The notes under the pieces are model-generated. The model worked only from the letters and a program-made list of their open reading frames with translations. It searched no databases and was not told where the DNA came from. Both the position numbers and the translations under genes were made by a program. A DNA stretch of 64,000 bases from Tribonema minus (lineage: Eukaryota > Sar > Xanthophyceae > Tribonematales > Tribonemataceae): assembly GCA_017506865.1 (NCBI GenBank), contig JAFCMP010000003.1:186001-250000 (forward strand), read 5' to 3'. How positions within the stretch are numbered: the stretch's first letter is position 1; the number at the start of each line of letters is the position of its first letter. Below, piece by piece: positions 34,345 through 45,916 of this stretch.

Positions 34345-34725
34345 AGCACATGGCGGACATTTATACGCTTGGAGGTATGTTTGGACGCAATGCCATGCTG
34401 CAGCATGGCCATTTAAATTTTGATCCCTGGCACAGCATCAAGTTCAAGATGGGCACAATTGTGTTTTCCTTTGGAATACAGACAATTTGCTCATGAGACT
34501 TCATGTCAGGGTCGCCATTGAATGCAAGTTACTGTCATTGTCTGCGCTGTGCGCCTCAACAGGCTTCATGCGCATGCATACTTAGCGTCACAGCATACAG
34601 TACGTATGCTGCCGTTGCAGCCATCGTTACTTCCTGCTTCTTGGCGTGACACGCCCTTTGTGTTCCCGAATCCCATTAATAACGCTTTGTAACAGCCCAA
34701 AATTCTCGAACAACTGCATGAGCGC

Positions 34726-35694
34726 ATGAGCGGAGGACCCACACACTCAGCAGTAATCGGAATGCAGGCAGCCACCACTGGCGATCACAGCTCACGAAAG
34801 CAGACAAGGCTGCGATTCGGCGCGCATGAGCTGTTGCTCCAGCGTATGGTTTCCACCTCCGCTGCTGGACTGTTATCGCCGGGCCAAGACCGCACCGGCG
34901 TGTGCCTCTGGCGTTGCGCTAAGGCATTATGCAGTTTTTTGACAAGTGAAGCTGGAGCTTCTGCTGTTTTTCGAGCGACCAAGATCAGGCAACGCTCAAG
35001 TGGCATGCAGGAAGAAGACAGGGGCTTGATCGAACTGGGGGCAGGCACCGGCGCTTGCGGTTTGCTCGCTGCAAAGCTATGCGGCATCAGGACGCTGCTG
35101 ACTGATGGAGAGGAGGGTGCATTGCACCAGCTACGTGCGAACGTGCGACTCAACGGCGTGGAAGGTACGACCCAAGTGCAGCGGTTGGCGTGGTCGGATC
35201 CGGTCGCCAACCTGCGGCACATGTTCGGCGTAGTGCTAGCATCGGATTGCCTCTACCCAGGGCAGTCACCAAGCGACATCACATCATTTTTTGAAATGGC
35301 AGCAAAACTACTGACGCAGGACGCAGATGCTTTATTCCTGCTGAGCTATGTTAGCCGAGGCAGCTGGTGTGACGCCTTCACGCGCAAAGTGCTGCACTGT
35401 GCATATGGCACAGGGTTCCGTATGCACTGTCTAGAGCCACAAGCCAAGGAAGCCCGAGGGCATTCAGTCCCACTTATCTTAAGCCTAACTCTGCAGGCAG
35501 AGGCACTCAAGGGTGTTGATATGCAGACAGTGCAGTCGTGGGAGGCGGAATGGCAAGCCATGCTGCCGTTTGTGAGGTTCAGGAGTGGTGCTGGAGACAG
35601 TAGCCGTGAGCAGCACGACAGTGCGAACTTTGTGAGCGTGGAGGACCTGTGGGGCAATGATGACAGTGCCCAGGAGGCAGTACCACAACAATAG
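34726..35694 (+). CDS. METTL21/FAM86-like protein methyltransferase, single exon
   Basis: 322 residues with a seven-beta-strand methyltransferase core of the Methyltransf_16 type. The SAM-binding motif LIELGAGTGACGLLAAKLCG lies at 101-120, the acidic end of strand 2 at TDGE (126-129), LRANVRLNG at about 136-144, and the post-motif VVLASDCLYP at 169-178. Enzymes of this family methylate lysines on translation factors and chaperones; the substrate here cannot be read from sequence. The N-terminal half includes FGAHELLLQR and GVCLWRCAKALC, matching the usual W-x-x-A-x-x-L lead-in. The C-terminal 60 residues are low-complexity and unassigned. The gene converges on the NTPase gene. Confidence 0.8.
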   Translation: MSGGPTHSAVIGMQAATTGDHSSRKQTRLRFGAHELLLQRMVSTSAAGLLSPGQDRTGVCLWRCAKALCSFLTSEAGASAVFRATKIRQRSSGMQEEDRGLIELGAGTGACGLLAAKLCGIRTLLTDGEEGALHQLRANVRLNGVEGTTQVQRLAWSDPVANLRHMFGVVLASDCLYPGQSPSDITSFFEMAAKLLTQDADALFLLSYVSRGSWCDAFTRKVLHCAYGTGFRMHCLEPQAKEARGHSVPLILSLTLQAEALKGVDMQTVQSWEAEWQAMLPFVRFRSGAGDSSREQHDSANFVSVEDLWGNDDSAQEAVPQQ

Positions 35695-36034
35695 TGAGGC
35701 AAACCACAAATACCTTGTACGCACACGTCTTTCTGTATGCTGCCGTTGTCTGCCTGCGTGTGCCTGCTAGTGCACCAGCCAGGAGAACTAGTTCACCTGC
35801 ACACTCAAGTCTTCAAATGACAACAAATGCTGAGCTTGCTAGAAGACTGTATGTGCTATGCAGTGCGCCTCTACTTGAAGCAACAGGCAAAGTCATGTTG
35901 ACAGGATCATGTTATTGCAGAGGCTGCCATTAACCATCATGATCGCCTATGACTTTCTGTGTATGCAAGTGCCATGGCTAAAACCCGTAGGTGCTGACGA
36001 GAGATTGACCAATGAATGGCAGTTGGTCCAGCAG
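35695..36034. other. Convergent spacer, no supported gene
   Basis: This is a 340-bp tail-to-tail spacer between the methyltransferase and the P-loop NTPase gene. Nothing recognisable was found in it. Confidence 0.5.
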
Positions 36035-39000
36035 TTAAGACTCAGGAAATTGCCGCTGCATGGCCAACACCGCTGAGGAGATGAACTCCGGCTGGCGCCG
36101 CGTGCATTCATACATGTCTACGTAATTGCTATGGCTACGGTCGTCCAAGACCTTGTGTGTGTTGATGTTACTCACAAGGCGCAGATACTGCCAGTACAAC
36201 AGCCGCCTTCGTAGCCCTGTTTTCAGGCGGCCATCCTGGTCCAGCAGCTGCATGGTCTGCCCCCGTAAAGACTGGTTGATATTGTGACTGTACGCAAAGT
36301 TGAATGCCAGATCTCTGAGTGGGTATTCGCCAGGCCAACTGGCGCCTGGCCAGCCAGCGGCAATGGCTGCTTCTCGGAATATGGCAAACTTGGCATGGCC
36401 CATAGCGCAAACCTTCGACCTCTCTGTGAATTCAGAGCGGTGATGCATCTGGTTGTAGAAAGCCGCAAGGTACTCCAGATTTGCTAGGGCCTTGGGGACT
36501 TGTGTTGTGACGAGGTACACAGAGTCGCGGTCGATCTTGTCGCTCACATCGCCCTCCGGCGTAATAATGTCACACAGGCACTTGGCATGAGCACTATTTG
36601 CAAGCACCCAGCGCACCGCACCATCGTCGCCGCGCCGCTGCTGGATGTAGGGCTGCAGGTAGTTGTGCACCGCGGGTTCCAGCCAGCCATGCGGTGGTGT
36701 TGGGTCTTCTGTGCAGCCCTGCTCTCGGTCAGCCATAGCCCGCAGCTTTTGTACAGCTCGGGGGTCTATGGGGGCGTCGAGCGCGTTGAAGAGGGGGTCA
36801 ATCTCGCCCGCAACCTGCCAGAACACCTGTTGAAAAGCGGCCATCGGGAAACGCAGTGCTGCTCAGCTTAGGCTCAACAGTATTTTTTGTGCAGGTGTTC
36901 TTTTCATGGCGATAGGCAAGCATTTTGAGTTGCTGCATACTTGCACAACACATGGTGAACGGCTACATGCGTGATGCACGAGGGGCTGCAAGGTGAGAAA
37001 TGTGCCTCAGTGCTCGAACATAGAGGACTACCAGGACAAAGCAGTCTGAGGCAAGCATCAAGTGGCTACTGAGGTACAACAGTGTGCGGTCTGCATCAAA
37101 TACATTTGTATTTATTTGTCATGACATCTTCAAGTTGAAGTATGTGACACAGGTAGTGCTCCACCGCCCCAACCGTAGCAAACTACCAGGGCAAAACAAT
37201 CCGAGGCAAGTGTAAAGTGAATACTGTGGCACAACAGCGTGAAACCACGTACATTGTTCATGGCCTCGCGAGCTGCCAGATACACATCGTCTCTATTGTA
37301 GTACCACCCGACCAGATAGCTGAGCCAACCAGGATCACGGTATGGAGTAGTGAAGATGCTGCTTGGCAGCTGTCTTGGTGCATACGCATGGTGCCAGTGC
37401 CTGAGGCAGAACATCAAAAGAGGATTGACAGTTTCAGAGAGCATGTCATTGACGAATTCCTTAGACAGCATTCTGCGAGCGTGCAACTGGAGTGTAGTTT
37501 GTGGCAGATCCAGGGAAGTGCAGCTGCTTGAGCATTGTTTGCAAAACACACGACCGACCTCAACATAAGTGCGATTACCCAGGGGGCAAGTCTGCTGCGT
37601 GAGCCTTTGATGTTGTGTATGGCTGCATGCGCGAGTAGGTCATGACGAGGTTACGGCGAAGGGTACGAGTTAGAGCACGAAGGGGCTCTCAATTGATGTT
37701 GCAGAGGCTGCAGCTGCTACAAGTTAGTGTGGAAAGCTCTAACCATGGTGTGAAGCTGCTTCTTACAGTCAGCAACTTGAATATTTACTTGATTCATGAC
37801 ATGAGAAGCGGTTGTACATGCAGCCGCTGGTGTGTGAGAGGAACGCACAGGGCCGTGTCACTTGCGCAGCTGCAGCTGAAGGGGGGGGGGGGGGGGAGGG
37901 GGTACGGGCTTTGGAATATGGAACATCGCAATAAACTGAATGATACGGCTTGGGTGTTGCTGGTTTAACTTGCCTGACAGCACCGAACACAAGCACCTGT
38001 TGGCATGCTATCAAGAAGCAGTGGGAGCATGCACCCAAGCACGAGTTCAACGTGCATGCCGTGTGTTTTAACATGGTGAACCATTTGGTTCGCTGACAGA
38101 TGGCACCTCAGAAGAAAAGGCTGCCCTCCAAGTGTGCTCAAGCTTATACTACTAAATCACCAGTCAAGCCAAAGTCAGCACATGAACGCACTGCTGTCAC
38201 GCTAGATTGTTTGGTGCATCCGGTACATGCGGTCCACAAGAAAAAATTGAGCTACTTGGTCTGCGTCATGTGCATGTAGACTACATGCCCACCTGCAACA
38301 CATAACATATAATTGTATGCTTTTAACCCCACCCCTAGCCGCAGACTTGCCTGCACAGCAGCTCGATGCTGACTGCCTGCACCCGCTCGTCCTCGTTGAC
38401 GGGAATGTTAAGCACATGTCGCGTCTCATTCAATGCATGACCATCTGTCGGCGCCTTGCTGAACCCCACCCACGTCTCGCACATGGAGCTGCCTGTAACC
38501 GCTACATATACTTGGTCGGGTGCAGCACCCGCTGGCGGTGGTGGCGGCGACACGAGCTCCTTGAAGAAGCTGGATGGCTATGGATACGCGTCGATCCCGC
38601 GGGCGTAACGCGTGGCGAAGAAGCGGTGAATGTCGTCAATGAGTATGAAGACGGGCCTGCCCGCTGCACTCAGGTCCTTCACTAATGCAAGCAGCTCCTG
38701 CTGCAGCTCCACTTCGGTGTCTGGTATGGGGCGGCTCTGGTCGATCGCGATGCCGTTGGTTGATGCCCAGGCCCTGCCTTTCATGATGATGCTCGTCAGC
38801 ACGGCGGAGTCTGCTGGGTGCTGCGCACGCCGTACACAAGGAGTCAGGACAGTCATCAAGTGCATGTGTTCAGTAGAGAGAAAGGGAAGCTTGAAGCGGG
38901 AGTGATTGAGCATGCGAGTCATTTGCACCATGGTCGGCCTTTGGAGGGCATCATTGTATATCTGTTCGTGATCTTTGAAAGGCGAAGAGCTTGTCAAAGC

Positions 39001-39748
39001 AGAGCTTGCAGAACATAGTCGCAACATCATGTAGTGCCGCTATGCTTGGTCAAATTGTTGTATACCGTCCCAGCAAAGCATACATGACTGCACGCACTGG
39101 CATGCCAGGGATACGATGTTCAGTATGACACAAAGGCCCGGACCAGCAACTGCAACTGATGCGGCACTGGTGGCTTGTGCTAGCAACGCAGAGACAGCCG
39201 TCAACTTCATGTGCGTTTGATCCATCTTCAATTGCAACGCATAGACATCTGCGGCATTACATGTGCAACTTCTTACACAGCTGCACGGAAATGTCAGAGA
39301 TCAAACTCACCGCTGGAACCTGAAAATTCCAAAAAAGTGCATCCGGGTACACCTCAAGCACGGCTGCAGGCAAGACCCGCAACATCACTTCAGTCTTCCC
39401 AAGCTTGCTGAGACCATTGACGACAAAGTGCGGCTTGACTGGGTGGCGCCTCTTTGTCGCAGCAACAAACCTCCTGCAAGCGCCTAATGCGTCGTAATGG
39501 TCCACAAAGCTGTGCGGCGGCCTTGGGCTCTCGAATGAGGTGTGCGTGCACGGGAACTCGATAACCTTGACGCCGTCGATTGTGAGCTCCTTAAAAGGCA
39601 TGACGATGCTAGGTGGCAACACACCTGGTTTTTCCAGTGAGTTCAAGCGCAATGGCGCTGCACGTATGAGCGGATGAGGTGTGTGGGGAGACGGCGCGGC
39701 ATTTGCCGGCTCAGCGTGCCACAAGGTGTTTGAGGCGCACCAGCACAT
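36035..39748 (-). CDS. P-loop (STAND/AAA-like) NTPase, four exons, with an in-frame TAG
   Basis: Exons: 39748-39311, 38820-38351, 37523-37253 and 36826-36035, with phases 0, 2, 0 agreeing; about 656 codons. The second intron starts with GC (CAG|GCAAGT). Walker A is GLSKLGKT at residues 112-119 and Walker B is VFILIDDIHRFF with Asp208/Asp209. A sensor-like VYVAVTGSSMCETWVGF segment follows. Codon 227 is TAG (38580-38578) in the middle of otherwise continuous coding sequence (GIDAYP-stop-PSSFFKELVS). The C-terminal half, from exon 3 on, is unrecognised. The fold suggests an ATP-driven regulatory switch; no partner is evident. It could be a recent pseudogene, a sequencing error, or have a very short alternative splice around the stop. 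Met at codon 50 is an alternative start. Confidence 0.6.
37881..37896 (-). repeat. Poly-C tract (coding strand) inside NTPase intron
   Basis: Sixteen G on the plus strand, i.e. C on the gene strand, are followed there by TTCAG, the same look as the poly-C acceptors. No exon in a usable frame follows, so this may be an unused or alternative acceptor. Confidence 0.5.
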
Positions 39749-40827
39749 CAGATTCTGTAGCCGACCATTGGCATGATGGTATGCACTCGAAGCGGTTGCA
39801 TGAGCTCTGATTGAAACACTGTGCCCCTCACTCTTATATACTGTGGCCCCCTGGTAACGTGGGCCTCATGATATGACGGTTTGTTGAAATAATTTGCGTC
39901 AAAATGTCCAAGCACATGGCCGACGCCACAAGCAGCACTGTGTCATGACATCACGCTTTGTGTGGATGATTCAGGTTGCCAGTGGGCTGGCTTACATACT
40001 TCTGGCTCCACTGCATAGCTGCCTGCCAAGAGCGAGCCTGTGATGCCAGCAAGCACCACAAAGCAAGCTACAATAAGTTGAAATATTAGTCGGGTCGTTG
40101 CCGCAACTGCAAGCCACGACCATCATTTGGATATGGATGAGCAGATGATCCAGCACTTCGGCATGGTTACTCAGGTAATATCTGGGCATTCAAAGCGGGA
40201 TTGAGCTACATACCTGCGCAACACCGGAGTGTCCGGCTGACGACAGGAATGCTGTCGGGAAGACAGCATTCGGGTGGAAATAATTTGGCTCTCCGGACTT
40301 GCGGGAAGCTGCGCGTGTGTAGTGCCACGAGCGCCAGGGTCCGCGAGAAAGCGACAAAAGCCAACACGCGTTGCAGAAGAAGCATTTCCCTGGTGTCACC
40401 GTGATTAAACCCCAGATCGAATCCAGTTGAAGAATAAACATGTCCGGCTGAAGTTTCAGGCATGTCCGGCTGAAGTCTCACGCCATTGATATGAGGCAAA
40501 TGAACTACTGTTGATTGAGCAGAATAGAATAAGATCTCATTGTCAGCCTGCTGAAACCGCAAACTGCCAGTCACTCGACACTCACTAGCAGTCCTTCAGC
40601 AGATAGACTACGCTTGGCATTGGCGATACAGTAGCAGTAAACGCTATCCGCACATTGCGTGAGAGACCCTAGCGCAGCTGGTGGCGCATCAGATGGCTGA
40701 AAAGTTGTGTGTTGTGTATTACATAAGCTTACATACCTCTATCACACCCACGCGACCACTAACACGGAGCAAAGCGCCAGCTCCCAGCCGCGCCCCCGCG
40801 CGGACAGCTGCTACAGCAGTTACCCCC
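39749..40827. other. Intergenic region with short repeated motif
   Basis: No gene is supported. The motif CATGTCCGGCTGAAG occurs twice at about 40439-40475, with a related GTGTCCGGCTGACG near 40228. A minus-strand frame at 40574-40206 has no family features and no exon partners. Confidence 0.5.
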
Positions 40828-42143
40828 CTACTGCACGCCAATGAGAATAAACGCCGTCGCGGCGACCGCCATGAGCCCCAGCCACCCAAACGAAATCAGC
40901 AGCAGCGGGTCCTTGAGCTTCTCCTCCGTGCTCGCCTTGTCCAGGTTGGTCGCAAAGAAGTCCTCCGGCTCCGCCTCGCGCGTGATCTTAGGCTTGTCTT
41001 CGTCGCTGCCGCCGAACTGCATGCTCAGGCGCTGTCGCCGCGCCGCGCACGAGAAGGCGCCCGTGTTGAGCCGTGCTGCGGGGCGCGTGAGCGCTGCTGC
41101 TGCTGCTGGCCGCGCGACGAAGGCGCCCTGCAGGGAGGGGAGCAGAGAGGCGAAGGGGGAACAGGATGGGCAATGTTGCTTTTTGCACAGTGTGGCCCTG
41201 CCCTGGGCTGCTGATGCAAGCTGGTGGCGTACAGGAACAAGATAGATGTATGTGAAGATGGACTGGAGAAAATAAGAAGTGGGTTGGAGCGCCAGCGGTG
41301 ATGTCCAGATTTGAATGCCGTGACCCCTTGAGGCAGTGATGCATCCGCAACTATGTGCATGTGACGCCTGGCTCACAGCAACCTTCATTATTCGCAGGCC
41401 TAGAACAACTGAAGGCTGAAATGAGAACCGGCTGGCAAGGCAACGTAATTTGGTATGTTGACTGTGTCATGATTGTTTGAGGATGCAATGGAAGAAGCAC
41501 AGCGCAAACTTCGCCGTATGCTCACTACAGAAGCGTGGATTGTTTGAACAGCATTACGCTTGTAAATGGAGTTCAACGTCAGCAGCTATGCAATGCTGTC
41601 GAAATCCAGCCAATTAGCGTCACAAGCGAAGGCACAGAGAGCGTTGCATGCAACGGCAGGCAGGCTGAAGCCACACTATAATGTCGCCTGTAATACATGA
41701 AGGAAAATTCCGTCCTCCAGTCTACAGGGTGGCTTTAAATTGATGTGAGGGCCGCTATGTCTTTTGAGCGGCGATGGCATCTTTGCTGCAGCCGTAAGGC
41801 GTATACACCATTGGTTGGCAGCTGATGTAGACCTGGAAGGTTGCTTGTACCCAAACAGAGCAATGCCAACAATGAAGTGTGCCGCAGCGCACGCACGCCC
41901 TGCATTTGCACGCCACTTGCACAGTTAAATATGGGCTATGCCAGGCACCAGTGCAGTCACTTCAAGCGTTGAAGTGCTAAACAGCCGAAAGACTGTCCTT
42001 ATATATGACCAAAAACTTCGAAGCATGCGAGTGCTGAACAAGACCAGGAAGCAAATAGATGAGAGCATCATGGCATTCACCTGGAAACCAAACGCTGTTG
42101 CCAGGAAAGCAGCAGCAACAACGCAGAAAAGGCCCTTCATCAT
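40828..42143 (-). CDS. Small plastid-targeted single-helix membrane protein, two exons
   Basis: Exon 1 (42143-42081) encodes only a signal peptide, MMKGLFCVVAAAFLATAFGF plus Q. Exon 2 (41127-40828) begins GAFVARP and continues with an Ala/Arg-rich transit-like segment. Together they form a bipartite plastid leader split by a 953-bp intron at the signal/transit border (phase 0). The predicted mature part is about 64 residues, starting near SMQFGGSDED. It is acidic (EAEPEDFFATNLDKAS) and ends in one membrane helix (LLLISFGWLGLMAVAATAFI) five residues from the C-terminus. The total is 120 residues. I do not recognise the family. A thylakoid or envelope protein with its acidic N-terminus in the stroma or lumen is the best inference. 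Confidence 0.72.
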
Positions 42144-43433
42144 GTCTGCATGGGAGCAACACGCAGCGTCGCAGAAGTGCCTGTCGGAAGTTGCAGCAAT
42201 TCCGTCATGTCACCGCGTGGTTGCAGCCAGCAAGAGCACAAGCAATGAAAAAACGCTGCATGCATTTGATAGCACTCACCTGCAGTTGGAGTCAATGCGT
42301 TGTGCTGCTCTGTTTGCCACGGGGGTGAAAGCAACGTCTGATGTCATCAAACTTCCGCGACAGAAGCTTTTTAAAGCGAGTTCAGGCGCCTGCCACCGCC
42401 CAACAAAAAATGGCCTGTTTGGGTTGCTGAGCAGTGTCAAGTGGGAGCGTCACCTGCGTTGCCTTGCACTTGCACAATGGATTACGGTCTGGTGGGGCGT
42501 CTCCTTGCTGGCCAGTGGGCCTCCTGTGGGCCGAGAGGCCCCGTGTTTTCAACATTGAAGGAGGGCGGCCGTAGGCGGTGGCGCGCGCACGCGTCGCTGC
42601 CCCCTTCGCAGCGGCTACAGGCGGCGGCGCGCTCACGCGCTGCCGCCCTTTAGTTGTTGCGACTACGCGCACACTGCCCACACGACTTTCACGTTGCTGC
42701 TCCACGCTGTGGTAGTAGTGGCAGTTGGTAGTGACAGCTGGCCGATGTGGGTGTCATGCTCCAGGACTATACTTGCCAGTTTCCGCTTGCGTGCTAGCAG
42801 CCCAGCAAAGCTCATTCAGGCCTTTGACAACGTAGCTGGTTTGAGCGTCCCCTATGCGACCCGCTGGTCTGACGCGATCGCTAGGAGCGGGGTGTGTGGT
42901 AGCACACGCCCTACGCTTAGGGCTTGCTGAGCAGTGCCAAGTGGGAGCGCCGCCTGCCTTGCTGCACTTGCACAATGGATCACCTTGCACGGGATCCGGT
43001 GGTGGGGCGTCTCCTTGCTGGCCAGTGGGCCTCCTGTGGGCTGAGAGGCCCGTGTTTCAACGCATGGGGCAATCTCAAAACAGGCAGCACATAAGAAGAC
43101 CATTGTCTACATCTGAAACCATATCATTTGTCTATTCATGCCTGTTGGCCGATTAACAGCATCATTGACCTGGGGCTAAGCAGCACAATCTTCATCCACA
43201 ATGGCGTGCGTGACAGCACGGTGGTGCTCCGGCAGCCCTCAGGAATGATAGCATACGTCGGCCTAGGTCTTGCCTGTGATCAATTGAATGATGCCACAGT
43301 GTGTTCATGTTCAGTGGCTCTGTCTGTTCCGCTGAAGTGCCAATGCGCCACATTTCCCTTGACATAGCCAAAGTGACAAAAGCTTTTGTGCGCAAGGAAC
43401 CCCCCCCAAAAAAAAACCGGACAGATGGTCCTC
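42144..43433. other. Intergenic region with a duplicated segment of about 130 bp
   Basis: No gene is supported. It contains the direct repeat described at 42426-43062. A GCGGC-rich stretch at 42565-42650 also has internal similarity. A CCCCCCC/AAAAAAA junction lies at 43401-43417. Confidence 0.5.
42426..43062 (+). repeat. Direct repeat pair, about 130 bp, 498 bp apart
   Basis: The segment at about 42426-42556 recurs at about 42924-43062. Shared blocks include TTGCTGAGCAGTG, AAGTGGGAGCG, CTTGCACAATGGAT and GGTGGGGCGTCTCCTTGCTG followed by GCCAGTGGGCCTCC. The second copy has a small insertion near 42983. The two copies are very similar at their 3' halves, so the duplication looks recent. Confidence 0.85.
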
Positions 43434-45371
43434 TCAGGATGGGGTGCTAGATGTGCTACCTTCAGCACCACTCTGGTCACTGTCAGCTGACAGCTCAGTG
43501 GCAGCGGCAGCAACACCGCTCGTGGCAGCAACACCGCTCGTGGTGCTGCCAGTAGACGGCTCAGTCGCAGTGGCAGCGGCAGCGGCGGCAGCGCTCTGTT
43601 TCCGAGCAATGCTGCGCGCTTTTCCCGCTTTCTTCTTCTGAGCCTCCTCCACGCGCTCCTGCCGATCTTGAACTTGAACATAGCGGACACGGTTGGGGCG
43701 CGGCTTCTCTAGCGCGTCCATGTCAGAGGCGCGCTTCGTCTCCTGTAAAGCACATACAGGCATGACAAGGTGCACAGCAGTTGAGCGTTTGCACACACGG
43801 TCGCATGGCTCAGCCTGTTGTGTTGTGGTCAAGTACGACCAACACAAACATAGTGGCGTTCGCAGCGCAGGCGCAGTACCCATGATGGCATCTGCTGCTT
43901 GCGGATCACACCTGCCATGACACAAGGCTTCAAATGCGCCAGACAGCGCGCAACACCACTCCGCAACACCTGTTGCCAAAGCTGGAGTTCAAAGCGTACT
44001 CATTGTGTGTCGTCAAAGTCAGCGCACTTGCTTACACAAGAAGACCACCAACTTGAAGGCAGCGTAAAACTTTGCCCAAAGACTCTGTTGTCATCTGAGT
44101 GTCAAGAAGCCGGGGTTTGAACACAATGCGATTGTGCTGCTGGAAGGCTCATGTTGTCCGGATTCACAGCTCAAAGCGCGATGGGCGTCACATCATGCTT
44201 GAGGTCGATACTTGAGTTTAATTTGTCGACAAACAATTTTCTTACCTTGTATTGCGCTTCCTCCAGCGCAGCAAGCTTCACCTCCAGCATGTCCATGAAG
44301 CTATCATACCCCCTGCCCCCCACCCCCCCTCCCGCCCCTCCCCCCGCCCGCCCCCCCCCGCCAAACACCGCCGCCCCCCGCGTGCCATAGCGCAGCTGGT
44401 TCTTGAGCGCCTTGCTGCCGCTGAACAGCGACTGCACCTGCTCTGCACGCTTGCCAAAGACCCTCTCGTAGACGGGCGACTCCACCTTGCTGCCGACTTC
44501 CAGGTACGTCATGAGGGGGCGCGGCGGCTGCGATACACAGAAGAGGGGGGGGCATGACTGAGCATCACCATGGTCGGGCTGGTGGATGACACATCGGATT
44601 CCTGAGAACATGCCGCTCACTAGTCGACGGCGGCGGCACACACGGAGACTCTGTCCGCTGTTGCGGCAATCCTGGCGACCACAACTTTTGAGAGCAGAGG
44701 AGGGCAGCGGCACGCTTAGGTTAATGGCGGGCGCATGCTGAGTGCCACCATAGGGCTGCGCTGCTGCTGTAGTAGGGGGGGTATTTGTAGGCAGAGTTAG
44801 CTGCTCACAGTAATCAGCGGCTTGGCGGCAGTGACATTGAGCGATGCGCATGGTGAGCATCACCATCATTGTTTGGCTGCTGGCAGGGGGTTGCTGGTGT
44901 TGACAGGTGGAGACATGCCTTGTGAAGACACGCACCCCCGCCTTGCTGGCTGGATTCATGGACACAATCATGCCATCATGAACACACGGGAGCGGCGCAG
45001 CGATGGCAAGCACAAGATGCGCGGGCTTCCGTGCACACAAGAGTAAAGCACTGCACTGTTCGGTGGACAGGTGGTCGTGCGCACTTGTGTATGTATGTAT
45101 GTAATGTAAGTTCGGTCACAGCGTTGGGGGTTATTATTCGAAAGTGAGCTAACTGCTGTGAACTGGCCCCGCCGCCCAAACACTGACAACAAAACCTAAC
45201 CCTGCAAGTACAGTAACTCAAGAGAGCAGACCATGAGAGAGGGAGAGTCACCACAATGTCCCCGTCCTTCAGCCTTGAGGTGTGCGACCTAATCCATACA
45301 TACGTAGCATTGTGCCCATAGGCATCAGATGCGCTGCAGTAAAAATAGGTAGTAAAAAGGCTGAAGGCCAT
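43434..45371 (-). CDS. Unrecognised protein with glycine-rich centre and basic-to-acidic tail, three exons
   Basis: Exons: 45371-45252, 44527-44246 and 43742-43434, all phase 0, giving 236 residues. The start has a good context (GCCATGG). Exon 1 ends RLKDGDIV. Exon 2 has VGSKVESPVYERVFGKRAEQ, a Gly-rich stretch and a helix DSFMDMLEVKLAALEEAQYK. Exon 3 has a charged helix RQERVEEAQKKKAGKARSIA, which may act as nuclear localisation or RNA-binding sequence, then an Ala/Thr/Ser-rich acidic tail. I do not recognise a family. Exons 2 and 3 are well supported by splice sites and codon character; exon 1 is less certain. Confidence 0.55.
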
Positions 45372-45916
45372 GGCAGCACATCACCAGAAGAGTCGTCAAG
45401 GCACCACATTTATTGTTGTTGTAGACATGAAGGTAGACACAACGTGCACTTCACCCAACACACCAAGCCCGCACGATGATGCCGTGCATCTTGTGGCATC
45501 TGCCGCCTCCCATGTCTGTGCCTCACCCCCCTTTATGGCTCAATTTAGAGTACATGCCAGGTATGTATAAGTGAAGTAGAAAAAAACTGGTTGTGTGTAC
45601 GCATGTGTTTCGATGCGAAGCATATGCATTTTTTATCAACACCGCAAACTCATACTTCAGAAGAACATGATTGTATATTCATCGCCACCCCCCCCTTTGC
45701 CCTGATGCCCCCCCTAACCCTAACCCTAAACCTAACCCTAATCCTAACCCTTGAAAGCGTCCGCAGCCTGACTGCTCTATACACATAGTCACAATGCAGC
45801 CATACATGGATGCTTATTGAAATTGCGTGCATACGTTAATATCATGCGTCTTCAGGAGTTTAATGGCATCCGCCGCCTCCCTTGCCTGCCTCGCCGCTCC
45901 ATATAAATGTTCACAA
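45372..45916. other. Spacer with telomere-like array and degenerate exon copies
   Basis: It lies between the start of the 236-residue protein gene and the last mapped PPR exon. It contains a telomere-like array at 45713-45751 and two diverged copies of the end of PPR exon 5 (near 45843-45900 and 45481-45520). A further short 3' exon of the PPR gene could be hidden here. Confidence 0.5.

Noticed and set aside
40206..40574. Minus-strand open frame of 122 codons
   Set aside because: No family features, no good start context and no exon partner; it overlaps a short repeated motif.
41938..42558. Plus-strand open frame of 206 codons
   Set aside because: Overlaps the signal-peptide exon on the opposite strand and runs into the direct repeat; no recognisable protein features.
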